The translations under genes and the position numbers were made by a program. Below are positions 44,839-52,831 of a stretch of 64,000 nucleotides of DNA, piece by piece. Below the pieces are notes generated by a model. The model was not told the origin of the DNA. It saw only the letters and a program-made list of their open reading frames with translations, and searched no databases. Source of the stretch: Daejeonella oryzae DSM 19973. Its GTDB lineage: Bacteria > Bacteroidota > Bacteroidia > Sphingobacteriales > Sphingobacteriaceae. Every line of letters begins with the position of its first letter. Positions within the stretch are counted from its first letter, which is position 1. The stretch is from positions 62,001 to 126,000 of the forward strand of contig NZ_AUHA01000006.1 in NCBI RefSeq assembly GCF_000422945.1. The letters run 5' to 3'.

Positions 44839-45882
44839 CTAATTTGTTTTCTTTGGTTTAACCCTGGTCATCCAGGCATCTTTATTTAAATCTTTTCTGA
44901 TACGTATTAATTCTAGCTCTGCTTGCTGCTCATCAGTAAATGAACCCAAACTTACTTTGATTTTTGCACCCGGCATATGCTCTACTATTTTAGCGTATAA
45001 TCCTTTAGCTGTAATCGCTTTTACATACGTTTCTGCTTCTTTACGCTTAGCAAATGCCGCACCTATTATTTCAAATGTTGCGATGCTTTGATTGGGATTA
45101 CTAATTTGAGTAGAATCTTTTGCGACTACCGTTACCGGATTCATTGCCACAGAAGTATCCCGAACAGTGGTTTTGGCAGAATCGGTTACAACTACTGCCG
45201 GAACAGATTTTTTAATGGGCTCAATTGGTATTTTACTATTCAGTTCGGCTACATTAGGTTTTAATAAAACCTGAAATAATTGGGGATTAAATTGATATAA
45301 AGCCAATACAGAAAGGATAATAATGGAGGCAGCAATAAACAGCTTAGTGCCAAACTTCATACCTGTTTCTGCTTCTTCGACCACCTGAATATCAGCTTCA
45401 GGATAAGAAGTGTAAGAGCTGGGAGTGACTATAGCAGCCTCTTCAGAAACTGAATTAACATCTTCAATTTTTTTGGTATATATTTCCTTTACCGGGAATA
45501 ATCCAAAATAGTTTGTTGCCTGCTCTAACGAAGGAACCGGCTTAAACCGGAAACCATCCTGATTTTTATCTAAAGTTCCCAGACCCTGCAATTCTGCATG
45601 CCCTTCGTGATCAAGTAAGCTGACGATCTGTTCAACAAATTTACTGACGAAATATTTTGCTGAATTTATTGATATGTTTTTCTTTCGACTGATATATTCC
45701 GCAAGAACTTCGTGGTCGTCTGTATGGCGGCTGAAAGATAGATTCTCCGAAGGAGGAAAGTACAAATCAGACCCCGGGTTATGAAAACCATTTACTTTTA
45801 TCTTTGAAAATGTCCCAAAATACGGAACACTTACCTCATCAGTCTGATGCAAAAGTTCCGCAATAAAAAAGGAAATATCCAT
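44839..45882 (-). CDS. HU-CCDC81 and SPOR domain membrane protein
   Basis: 347-aa protein with an unusual domain order. Residues 1-130 are two HU-like CCDC81-type domains: the first begins with FIAELLHQTDEVSVPYFGTFSKIKV, the second with LAEYISRKKNISINSAKYFVSKFVEQIVSLLDHEGHAELQGLGTL. A membrane helix follows at about 180-197 (KLFIAASIIILSVLALYQF), then a Pro/Lys/Thr-rich periplasmic linker, and a SPOR domain (about 268-343: FEIIGAAFAKRKEAETYVKAITAKGLYAKIVEHMPGAKIKVSLGSFTDEQQAELELIRIRKD) that binds denuded peptidoglycan. The cytoplasmic HU-like part may bind DNA or protein. It is between the barrel gene and exbB in the operon. Confidence 0.87.
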   Translation of the reverse strand: MDISFFIAELLHQTDEVSVPYFGTFSKIKVNGFHNPGSDLYFPPSENLSFSRHTDDHEVLAEYISRKKNISINSAKYFVSKFVEQIVSLLDHEGHAELQGLGTLDKNQDGFRFKPVPSLEQATNYFGLFPVKEIYTKKIEDVNSVSEEAAIVTPSSYTSYPEADIQVVEEAETGMKFGTKLFIAASIIILSVLALYQFNPQLFQVLLKPNVAELNSKIPIEPIKKSVPAVVVTDSAKTTVRDTSVAMNPVTVVAKDSTQISNPNQSIATFEIIGAAFAKRKEAETYVKAITAKGLYAKIVEHMPGAKIKVSLGSFTDEQQAELELIRIRKDLNKDAWMTRVKPKKTN

Positions 45883-45930
45883 TCGGGTAAAGATAATTTA
45901 TAATTCTATACAGACAAATAATAACATAGG

Positions 45931-47613
45931 TTAGAAGGAGAAATTAAAGCCTCCGAACACATTTAAACCCAATTTTTGATAATATAAATACTGCTGATAG
46001 GAAGTGCCGAAGATATTGTTGGCACGTACGTGTAAGCCTATTTTGTCATTGATTTGGTATGCAGCGCCGGCGCTCATGTCTACAAAACTGTTGATAGTTA
46101 CAATTTTATTTTCTGCCAGCGGAGTAAATACGGTAGTATTCGCCTTAGTTTCGCCATTGAAAAATACTTCTGCGTCGAAGGAAATTTTTGGAGTAACCCT
46201 GGCTCTCAGATTGGATGTTAATCTAAAACCGGGTTTAAACCAGGCTTCCTGTTCAGTTTTAAGCGTATAATTTACGGCTTCTGCTTTTCCGCTAACATCT
46301 ATAAAATCTGATGCTTTAATGCTGATCTCTCCCTGGAAACCAAGCAATTTGCTGTTCCCCTCATCATAAACAACATTAAAACGACTTACTTTAAAAGGAT
46401 CATTTTCAAATAGTGGAAGGTCCTGAATTGTCTTGTAATAGGCCATCGCTTTAAAGCCAAAACCGGCTCCGGCATTTCCTTTTACTCCTCCGTAAATATT
46501 CATCTTTTCTACAGCATTCTTTAATGTCACATTTTTATTGAGATAAAAGTTTTCGTTGCTGAGGTCTCTGATGGTGGTTTTTAATACATCTCCGCTAATT
46601 CCACCAAATAAGGTAGCATATTCCTGAGCAATTGGAAACTCTGCAGATACCGCTGGTAAAATATTCAAGCGGCTAGTACTGCCAAACTCTTGCACCAGGT
46701 TAAGTCCAAGGTTTAAAACAAATCCATTTCCCTGATATTTAATAAAAGGATTGGCTTTTAAAATATTATTCTTGATTGCGTAAAGAGAATCTTTAGAGCT
46801 TGTAAAATCGGTAGAAGCGCCCAAACCAATACTAAAACTGTTAAATGCTTTGTTTAAATATCCGCTTAAAGCGAAGGTGCTTTCACGACCGTCAAAAATA
46901 TTATTGAATACGTATCCGGAAGCTTTAACCGCGTAATTTAAAAGATCTGTATCCTCAGAATAATTATTCATCAATTCTCCTTCGGCTTCAAAAAGATTAA
47001 ATCGCTGCTTATCCGCAGCAGTTGAAACCGTTGAGAAGGCAGGATCAAAACCATAGAAATAGCTTGATTTTCTATCGTAAGAAAGCTTTCCACTCATGCT
47101 GTTTTGATCTCTTATGCTTTTTCCGAAAACAGAAGCCTGCTGATTAGAAAATTGTTGTTTTTCTATATTTCCCCGTTGCGAGTTGTGTTTAAGATATAAG
47201 CCTGCTTGCAAAGCTTCATCCTGACCGTTATTAAAGTACATTTCTGCAAGGCCTGTATTGAAATTCCCGGCTCCGATCTTTAAGTAATTATTCTGCAATA
47301 CAGCTTGTCTTTCATCGGCTAATTTCTGGGCCTGCAACTCTTTTATATTCGAGTTGAGTTCCAGTTTTTTATCCATAATTGTATAGCTTAAAACCGGCCT
47401 GAAAGGTTTGGTATCGTTTAAATCCGGACTTCTCCTGATTTTAACAGCCTCAGCCAGGATAGGCTTGTATGGGCGTACAACTTCTATTTCTTCAGTAAGA
47501 GTTCCTTTTGCAGGCGCAGGTTTAGTTTCTTCTTTTTTATCCTGTGCAAAAACAGAACCTGAGTAAGCGATTAATGAAAAGGTAATTGCAATTTTTATAT
47601 GTGGAATAGTCAT
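45931..47613 (-). CDS. TonB-dependent receptor-like outer-membrane barrel protein
   Basis: 560-aa protein with a signal peptide (IAITFSLIAYSGSVFAQ), a charged N-terminal region (KEETKPAPAKGTLTEEIEVVRPYKPILAEAVKIRRSPDLNDTKPFRPVLSYTI) where the last part resembles a TonB-box-like or partner-binding segment, and about 450 residues of beta strands with aromatic girdles ending VFGGFNFSF (terminal Phe, an outer-membrane barrel mark). There is no plug domain or CarboxypepD-like domain, so it is not a standard SusC/TonB receptor. Its operon with ExbB/ExbD/TonB suggests it is the specific partner of this Ton complex. Confidence 0.8.
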   Translation of the reverse strand: MTIPHIKIAITFSLIAYSGSVFAQDKKEETKPAPAKGTLTEEIEVVRPYKPILAEAVKIRRSPDLNDTKPFRPVLSYTIMDKKLELNSNIKELQAQKLADERQAVLQNNYLKIGAGNFNTGLAEMYFNNGQDEALQAGLYLKHNSQRGNIEKQQFSNQQASVFGKSIRDQNSMSGKLSYDRKSSYFYGFDPAFSTVSTAADKQRFNLFEAEGELMNNYSEDTDLLNYAVKASGYVFNNIFDGRESTFALSGYLNKAFNSFSIGLGASTDFTSSKDSLYAIKNNILKANPFIKYQGNGFVLNLGLNLVQEFGSTSRLNILPAVSAEFPIAQEYATLFGGISGDVLKTTIRDLSNENFYLNKNVTLKNAVEKMNIYGGVKGNAGAGFGFKAMAYYKTIQDLPLFENDPFKVSRFNVVYDEGNSKLLGFQGEISIKASDFIDVSGKAEAVNYTLKTEQEAWFKPGFRLTSNLRARVTPKISFDAEVFFNGETKANTTVFTPLAENKIVTINSFVDMSAGAAYQINDKIGLHVRANNIFGTSYQQYLYYQKLGLNVFGGFNFSF

Positions 47614-47620
47614 CAGCTTA

Positions 47621-50600
47621 TTACTTAATATTCAATTTCTCCAGTTTCTCTTTGGCAGTGGGTATGATGTCATCATTTTTACCCTCATAATTATCAAGGA
47701 TACTTTGTAAAGTGCTTTTAGCCTGGAAAACATCATTCAGCGCCAGATAATTATCCGCCAGCAGAATAAAGCTTTTGGCTACCCAATAATCATGCGATGG
47801 CATTTTGTTAATCAAGTCAAACGTAGTTTTTTGAGAGGTTTTATAATCTCCCTTAGCATACTGCAAAAGTGCAACATTGTATTTTGCCTCTGCTGCCGCG
47901 ATAGTTTGAGTTTTATCAACAACCTGGTTAAATTCTTTGATGGCCATTGCTGTATCTGCCTTAATCAGATAAGCTTTACCGGCATACAAACTTGCCCTGA
48001 ATTTTTCTTCATCCGAAGATTTTTCTGAGGTTTTAATCAGTTCAACATATTTCAGCGTTTCATCAGGCATTTCCGTGTTTGCATACGCTTCCATTAAATT
48101 GTTAATGGCAAAGCCATAATTGGCTTTATATTCTGAGGTCAGTTCAAGTTTTTTTAGATGAACAATAGCTTCATTATATTTTTTCTGAGAGAGATATATT
48201 CTTGAAATACTCATCAGGGCTTTTTCAGTGTATTCGCTGGTCCAATCATTCAAAATAAATTCATAATCCGGAATAGCTTCGTCCGGGCGGTTTAGTCTGA
48301 CTAAACTCTCAGCTCTGACAAACTTCGCCTGCTTTTCGTGAATGGCTTTCGGGAATTTATCAAAGTAAGCATTGATTGCTTCAAACGTTCCCTGGTAATC
48401 TCCCTTTAAATAGCGGTTGTTAGCGGCCTGATAAGTAATGTTATCCTGTTCAGAAGTGCTCAGGTTGCCTATGCCTGTACCGTTTGCGTAAGCAAGAAAT
48501 CCATCAGCATCCGCTTTATCCAAATAAATATTTTTTATAGACTCCAGAGCTTGCTTTGCTTCATCAGTGGTAGAATAATCTTTCACTACTCTTTTAAATG
48601 TTTCTAAAGCTGCATCATCCTGATCCTGGTTGTATTGCACCAAACCGATGGTTACAAGTGCACGGGGAACATAGCTGCTTCGCGGATATTTCGAAATCAG
48701 CGTACTCAGATCATTCTTGGATTTATCAAAATCACCTTTTACAAAATAAGTATAGGCGATCTCAAAACCGGCATCATCCGCGTAATTTGATTTTGGGAAT
48801 TGCTTGAGAAGCGATTGGTGAGTTGCTATTTTAGCATCGTTTTGACTTTGCAGTCCCTGGATCATTCCGCGTTGAAATAATGCGTAATCTTCTCCCGAAG
48901 CGTTGGATGCAATAATCTTATTGTAACTGGCTAATGCACTTCCGTAATCCTTTAATACAAAATAGGAATCTGCAAGACGTAAAGTTGCATCATTAATGGT
49001 ATTTCTGTCTTTTTCTGATCCTTGTAAGAAACGTTCAAAATAGGTGGATGCCGTTTTGTAATTTTCATTTTCAAATGCCGCATACGCTAAAGCATAGTTT
49101 GCGAAATTGTAAACTTCTGTTTTACGTGCCGCAGGCATGGCAAGGAATTTTTCGAAATTATCTACCGATTCTCCAAACTTGCGAACTTCATACATAGCCT
49201 CTGCCAGCCAATACGTTGATAATGCTTCAATATCAGCATCCACCGCATTATTATTAGAACGCATGAAGACAGATATTGCATTTTGAAAAGCTCTTTCGTT
49301 ATAAAACTCAAGTCCGCGGTAATAGGTTACTTTTTGATAAGCCTCTTTTGCATTCTGATTTTTATTCGGAATACTTTCCAGGATGTCTATAGCATCTTTA
49401 TAATTTTTTGTGGTTAATAAAATCTCACCCAAAAGGGTTTTGGCTTCATCAATCCGTTTAGAACGGGGATAACTTTTTATAAATTCCTGGGCTGCATCTA
49501 AAGCCACCTGGTGAAACTCAAGCTCGTAAGATAATTTTGCATAATTAAATAATCCCTCTTCCTGCAAAGATTTATCAAATGTTAATTTGGATGCCTTAAA
49601 GAAAGCGCTTCTGGCCGATTGTTTATTATCTGTCTTTAAAAATGATTCGCCCAAAGCGATCATTCCGCTTTGATAATATTCATCCGGAGTATCCAGTTTT
49701 TCAAGTTCGGTTATCGCATTTGAATATTCTTTGAGCTTATAATACGTATAACCTATCTGGTAACTATCCTGGTTGTTTTGGGTCTCACCTTTATCTTTAG
49801 CCTGAAAACGTTTGTAATATATTCCGGCATTTATGTAATCAGATTTCGCGAAAAAAGAAGCGGCCACAATGCGGAACATTTCTGTTTCATATTGCTGATT
49901 TGTGCTTCGCAAAATCGGAAGCGTGTATTTTAGTACATCATCATAGCGCTTATCAAGGAAATATAAAGCTGAAATATAATAGGGGTAAGTGTTTTCGTAG
50001 GTTTTTGAACCTTTTAATTTTTCAAATTCTGTTAAAGCAGTTTTATAATCAGCGCTTAAATAATTCAGGTAAGCGTAGTAATAAATAGAGGCTTCTTTGT
50101 AAGGTGTATTTTCATCTTTCAGCCTTCCGAATAAAGGTTCTGCATTGGAGTAATCTTTGGTTTCAAAATAAGAATAACCCAGTTTAAACCGATATTCTGA
50201 ACTTTCTTTAGCTGATAATGAATTCTGATTAATTTTTTTAAACCATTCTATTGCTTTGGGATAGTTTTTCTGAGAATAATAAGAACGACCCACCTGGTAA
50301 TAGGCCATTTTTGCATTTGCATTTACCGGATGATCTGCAATAAATTTAAGGAACAATCCTTCAGCGTCCTGGTTGCCTAATTCTAAAGCGCATAAAGCTT
50401 TATAATATTCGGCATTTTCTTTTAAAAGACTTATATCCTTACTGTTCTGCGAAACTGCAGAAGGCAGAATTTGCCAGTTTTCTACTTTACTGAATTGCTC
50501 GGAGGCCGCAACATATTTCTTCTTCTCTAATAGTTCCAATCCGCTTTTATAATTCTGATTTAAAGTAAACCAGGATGTTAATTGTGCTTGTGCCTTGAAA

Positions 50601-50647
50601 GAAAATAGAATGAGTACAAGGAGGGGTAAAGTATAATGTCTGAGCAT
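47621..50647 (-). CDS. Large TPR protein of the Ton operon
   Basis: 1008-aa secreted protein: signal peptide (LPLLVLILFSFKAQAQ) and then almost wholly TPR-like helix pairs. Examples are YYQVGRSYYSQKNYPKAIEWFKKINQ, YRFKLGYSYFETKDYSNAEPLFGRL, YQIGYTYYKLKEYSNAITELEKLD, RLADSYFVLKDYGSALASYNKII, FEIAYTYFVKGDFDKSKNDLSTLI and YNVALLQYAKGDYKTSQKTTFDLI, about 20 repeats. It has no enzyme domain. A superhelix of this size in the periplasm probably scaffolds partners, here the barrel and the TonB complex. It is the first gene of the operon, 7 nt before the barrel gene, with a consensus -7 element upstream. Confidence 0.88.
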   Translation of the reverse strand: MLRHYTLPLLVLILFSFKAQAQLTSWFTLNQNYKSGLELLEKKKYVAASEQFSKVENWQILPSAVSQNSKDISLLKENAEYYKALCALELGNQDAEGLFLKFIADHPVNANAKMAYYQVGRSYYSQKNYPKAIEWFKKINQNSLSAKESSEYRFKLGYSYFETKDYSNAEPLFGRLKDENTPYKEASIYYYAYLNYLSADYKTALTEFEKLKGSKTYENTYPYYISALYFLDKRYDDVLKYTLPILRSTNQQYETEMFRIVAASFFAKSDYINAGIYYKRFQAKDKGETQNNQDSYQIGYTYYKLKEYSNAITELEKLDTPDEYYQSGMIALGESFLKTDNKQSARSAFFKASKLTFDKSLQEEGLFNYAKLSYELEFHQVALDAAQEFIKSYPRSKRIDEAKTLLGEILLTTKNYKDAIDILESIPNKNQNAKEAYQKVTYYRGLEFYNERAFQNAISVFMRSNNNAVDADIEALSTYWLAEAMYEVRKFGESVDNFEKFLAMPAARKTEVYNFANYALAYAAFENENYKTASTYFERFLQGSEKDRNTINDATLRLADSYFVLKDYGSALASYNKIIASNASGEDYALFQRGMIQGLQSQNDAKIATHQSLLKQFPKSNYADDAGFEIAYTYFVKGDFDKSKNDLSTLISKYPRSSYVPRALVTIGLVQYNQDQDDAALETFKRVVKDYSTTDEAKQALESIKNIYLDKADADGFLAYANGTGIGNLSTSEQDNITYQAANNRYLKGDYQGTFEAINAYFDKFPKAIHEKQAKFVRAESLVRLNRPDEAIPDYEFILNDWTSEYTEKALMSISRIYLSQKKYNEAIVHLKKLELTSEYKANYGFAINNLMEAYANTEMPDETLKYVELIKTSEKSSDEEKFRASLYAGKAYLIKADTAMAIKEFNQVVDKTQTIAAAEAKYNVALLQYAKGDYKTSQKTTFDLINKMPSHDYWVAKSFILLADNYLALNDVFQAKSTLQSILDNYEGKNDDIIPTAKEKLEKLNIK

Positions 50648-50669
50648 ACGTAGTCTAAACTGATAAAAG

Positions 50670-50677
50670 CAAAAATA
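50670..50677 (-). promoter_or_regulatory. -7 promoter element (TATTTTTG) of the TPR/Ton operon
   Basis: Exact TAnnTTTG match on the minus strand, 22 nt before the ATG at 50647. It would drive all seven genes down to folC. Confidence 0.55.
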
Positions 50678-50775
50678 ATTTATATATAACCAGGAAATTA
50701 ACAGAAGAAATTAACAACTGTTTAAAACAGCAATTTAACGACAAGATTGCAAAGATGGTATTTTATGCTAAAAGT

Positions 50776-51084
50776 CTACCCGTTCTGACTGGATTTTTTA
50801 ATAAACTTCCAGTATTGTCTTTCGTTGGAATTCCAGTGATAAAAGCCGTAAGCAAATCCTGAGATTAAGGATACTACAATCAGGTTAATGCAAAATTCCA
50901 ATAAATGTTTAAAGCTGATGAAGGCATACGTGAGATCGCCAATAATGAAAAAATTGGTTAAATGAACCAGCACCACGAAAGGAATGGCGAAATTCTTAAC
51001 AGCAATCATAAATTTTTGGCCCCAGCTCCATTTCTTTCGAGCTACGCTCCAATATCTCACAAAGTTTTGTTCAGCAGTTGTCAT
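50776..51084 (-). CDS. Small membrane protein behind pyrB
   Basis: 102-aa protein with two hydrophobic segments (about 32-51 AIPFVVLVHLTNFFIIGDLTY and 64-84 EFCINLIVVSLISGFAYGFY) and basic, aromatic termini (ARKKWSWGQKF, YWKFIKK). I do not recognise a family. Its ATG is the base directly downstream of the pyrB stop, so it is co-translated with pyrB. The sequence is compatible with an inner-membrane protein with both ends cytoplasmic. No link to pyrimidine synthesis can be seen. Confidence 0.75.
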   Translation of the reverse strand: MTTAEQNFVRYWSVARKKWSWGQKFMIAVKNFAIPFVVLVHLTNFFIIGDLTYAFISFKHLLEFCINLIVVSLISGFAYGFYHWNSNERQYWKFIKKSSQNG

Positions 51085-52026
51085 CTAACCTCTTTTAGCT
51101 GCTAAAAGATATAATACGGCCATACGTACGGCTACGCCATTTTCAACCTGATCTAATATGATGGATTGCTTACTGTCGGCTACATCACTTGTAATTTCTA
51201 CTCCGCGATTAATAGGACCGGGGTGCATCACCGTGATTTCTTTATCAAGGGAATCAAGGATTTTTTTGTTCAGGCCGTACATCATCGAATATTCCCGCAA
51301 TGACGGAAAAAACTTAATATCCTGACGCTCTAACTGGATGCGCAGCATGTTGGCTACATCGCACCAATTCAACGCTTTAATTAAATCATGTTCTACTTTT
51401 ACACCTAATGAAGCAATGTACTTTGGAATCAGTGTAGTCGGACCGCAAACCATTACTTCTGCGCCCAGTTTTTGAAGGCAGAGAATGTTTGAAAGTGCTA
51501 CCCGGGAATGAAGCACATCACCAATAATGGCAATCTTTTTTCCTGCTACTTCGCCATATTTTTCACGGATAGAAAAAGAATCCAACAAAGCCTGGGTTGG
51601 ATGCTCGTGTGCCCCGTCGCCGGCATTGATAATCTGAGCATTGATATGCTTACTTAAAAATACACCTGCTCCGGCATAGGGATGGCGCATAACCACCATA
51701 TCCACTTTCATGGCCAGAATATTATTGACAGTATCAATCAGGGTTTCACCTTTACTTACAGATGAAGAAGATGCCGCGAAATTAATAATATCAGCCGAAA
51801 GGCGTTTCTCTGCAAGTTCAAAGGATAATTTGGTTCTGGTAGAATTTTCAAAAAATATATTGGCAATTGTTATATCCCGCAGGGAAGGAACTTTTTTAAT
51901 GGGACGGTTTAATACATCTTTAAATGTGGAAGCCGTTTCAAAAATCAGTTCGATATCTCTTTTCGTAAGGTCTTTAATACCTAACAGATGCTTGGTACTT
52001 AACGTTTGAATAGCCGGGGTCTGCAT
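51085..52026 (-). CDS. pyrB: Aspartate carbamoyltransferase, catalytic subunit
   Basis: 313-aa enzyme joining carbamoyl phosphate and aspartate, the first committed step of pyrimidine synthesis. Motifs: FFENSTRTKLSFELAEKRL (carbamoyl phosphate loop STRT), HPYAGAG, GDGAHEHPTQALLDSF, GDVLHSRVA and HPGPINRGVEI. No regulatory PyrI is visible here, so the enzyme may be of the trimeric or PyrR-controlled type. It follows pyrR by 60 nt and the small membrane protein follows with no gap. Confidence 0.97.
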   Translation of the reverse strand: MQTPAIQTLSTKHLLGIKDLTKRDIELIFETASTFKDVLNRPIKKVPSLRDITIANIFFENSTRTKLSFELAEKRLSADIINFAASSSSVSKGETLIDTVNNILAMKVDMVVMRHPYAGAGVFLSKHINAQIINAGDGAHEHPTQALLDSFSIREKYGEVAGKKIAIIGDVLHSRVALSNILCLQKLGAEVMVCGPTTLIPKYIASLGVKVEHDLIKALNWCDVANMLRIQLERQDIKFFPSLREYSMMYGLNKKILDSLDKEITVMHPGPINRGVEITSDVADSKQSIILDQVENGVAVRMAVLYLLAAKRG

Positions 52027-52086
52027 TTAATATTTCAGAGTTAGTATATTATATTGAATTTTAAATTTTGAACTGCCATAAATATT

Positions 52087-52635
52087 TTACTCCGTCTTTT
52101 CTGAAAGTAAAAGCACTTGATCTTTATCATCAGTTTCTTTCCAGCTTACAATAACCTTTTGAGAGTCTATGGTATCAACTTTAATCCCGATGTAATCTGC
52201 TTCAATTGGCAAATGTCTTGAATAACGCCTGTCTACCAGAGCAAGTAATTCAACTTTTTCAGGCCGGCCAAATGCTTGTATCGCATCCATAGCTGCACGA
52301 ATGGTGCGACCGGTCCATAAAACATCATCTACAAGAATTACATTTTTGCCTTCGATGATAAAGTCAATATCGGTATTGCTTGGTCTTAACAAACCTTCCT
52401 TGCGCCTGAAATCATCTCTGAAAAAGGTAATATCTAAATTTCCTTTTTGAATACTGGCCGCAGGAATTATTTTTTTTAGTTCTGCAGAGATGCGCTCGGC
52501 GAGGAAAATTCCCCTGGGTTGTATTCCGATAATCACAGAATTGGAGAAATCGTTGTGATTTTCAATTAATTGACGGCAAAGACGCTGAATTGTGATCTGG
52601 AATTTCTGACCGGCAAGCAAGGGAAGGTTTTGCAT
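52087..52635 (-). CDS. pyrR: Pyrimidine operon regulator / uracil phosphoribosyltransferase PyrR
   Basis: 182-aa protein of the PyrR family, which binds pyr mRNA in Bacillus and has weak uracil phosphoribosyltransferase activity. The PRPP site is VILVDDVLWTGRTIRAAMDAI; the N-terminal VIIGIQPRGIFLAERI and ELLALVDRRYSRHLPIEADYIG are family features. ATG 52635 is used instead of GTG 52680, since homology starts at MQNLPLLAGQKF. RNA-based attenuation by PyrR is not established in Bacteroidota and I see no attenuator in the 60-nt pyrR-pyrB gap. A consensus -7 element lies 16 nt upstream. Confidence 0.94.
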   Translation of the reverse strand: MQNLPLLAGQKFQITIQRLCRQLIENHNDFSNSVIIGIQPRGIFLAERISAELKKIIPAASIQKGNLDITFFRDDFRRKEGLLRPSNTDIDFIIEGKNVILVDDVLWTGRTIRAAMDAIQAFGRPEKVELLALVDRRYSRHLPIEADYIGIKVDTIDSQKVIVSWKETDDKDQVLLLSEKTE

Positions 52636-52651
52636 CTGGATTTGGTTTGAG

Positions 52652-52659
52652 CAAAAATA
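52652..52659 (-). promoter_or_regulatory. -7 promoter element (TATTTTTG) of pyrR-pyrB
   Basis: Exact TAnnTTTG match on the minus strand, 16 nt before the pyrR ATG. Confidence 0.55.
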
Positions 52660-52778
52660 GAAAACAGGAAGCAATTCCACTACATAAAAAGATTTTTATG
52701 CAAATCCTTCAATTCCCCTTAATGAAGTGAGTCAGTATGTCTTTGAGGGTAATAGGAATCATGGGAAAAATAATCCAC

Positions 52779-52812
52779 AAAAAAAGCCTCTCCGAATGAA
52801 CGGAGAGGCTTT
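52779..52812 (-). terminator. Terminator of rpsA
   Basis: Stem AAAGCCTCTCCG / CGGAGAGGCTTT with a 6-nt loop and a T-run on the minus strand, 20 nt after the rpsA stop. Confidence 0.92.
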
Positions 52813-52831
52813 GAAAATGTATTTCAGAAAA

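Noticed and set aside
52636-52680. GTG start for pyrR
   Set aside because: It would include the consensus -7 element of the pyrR promoter inside the coding sequence.
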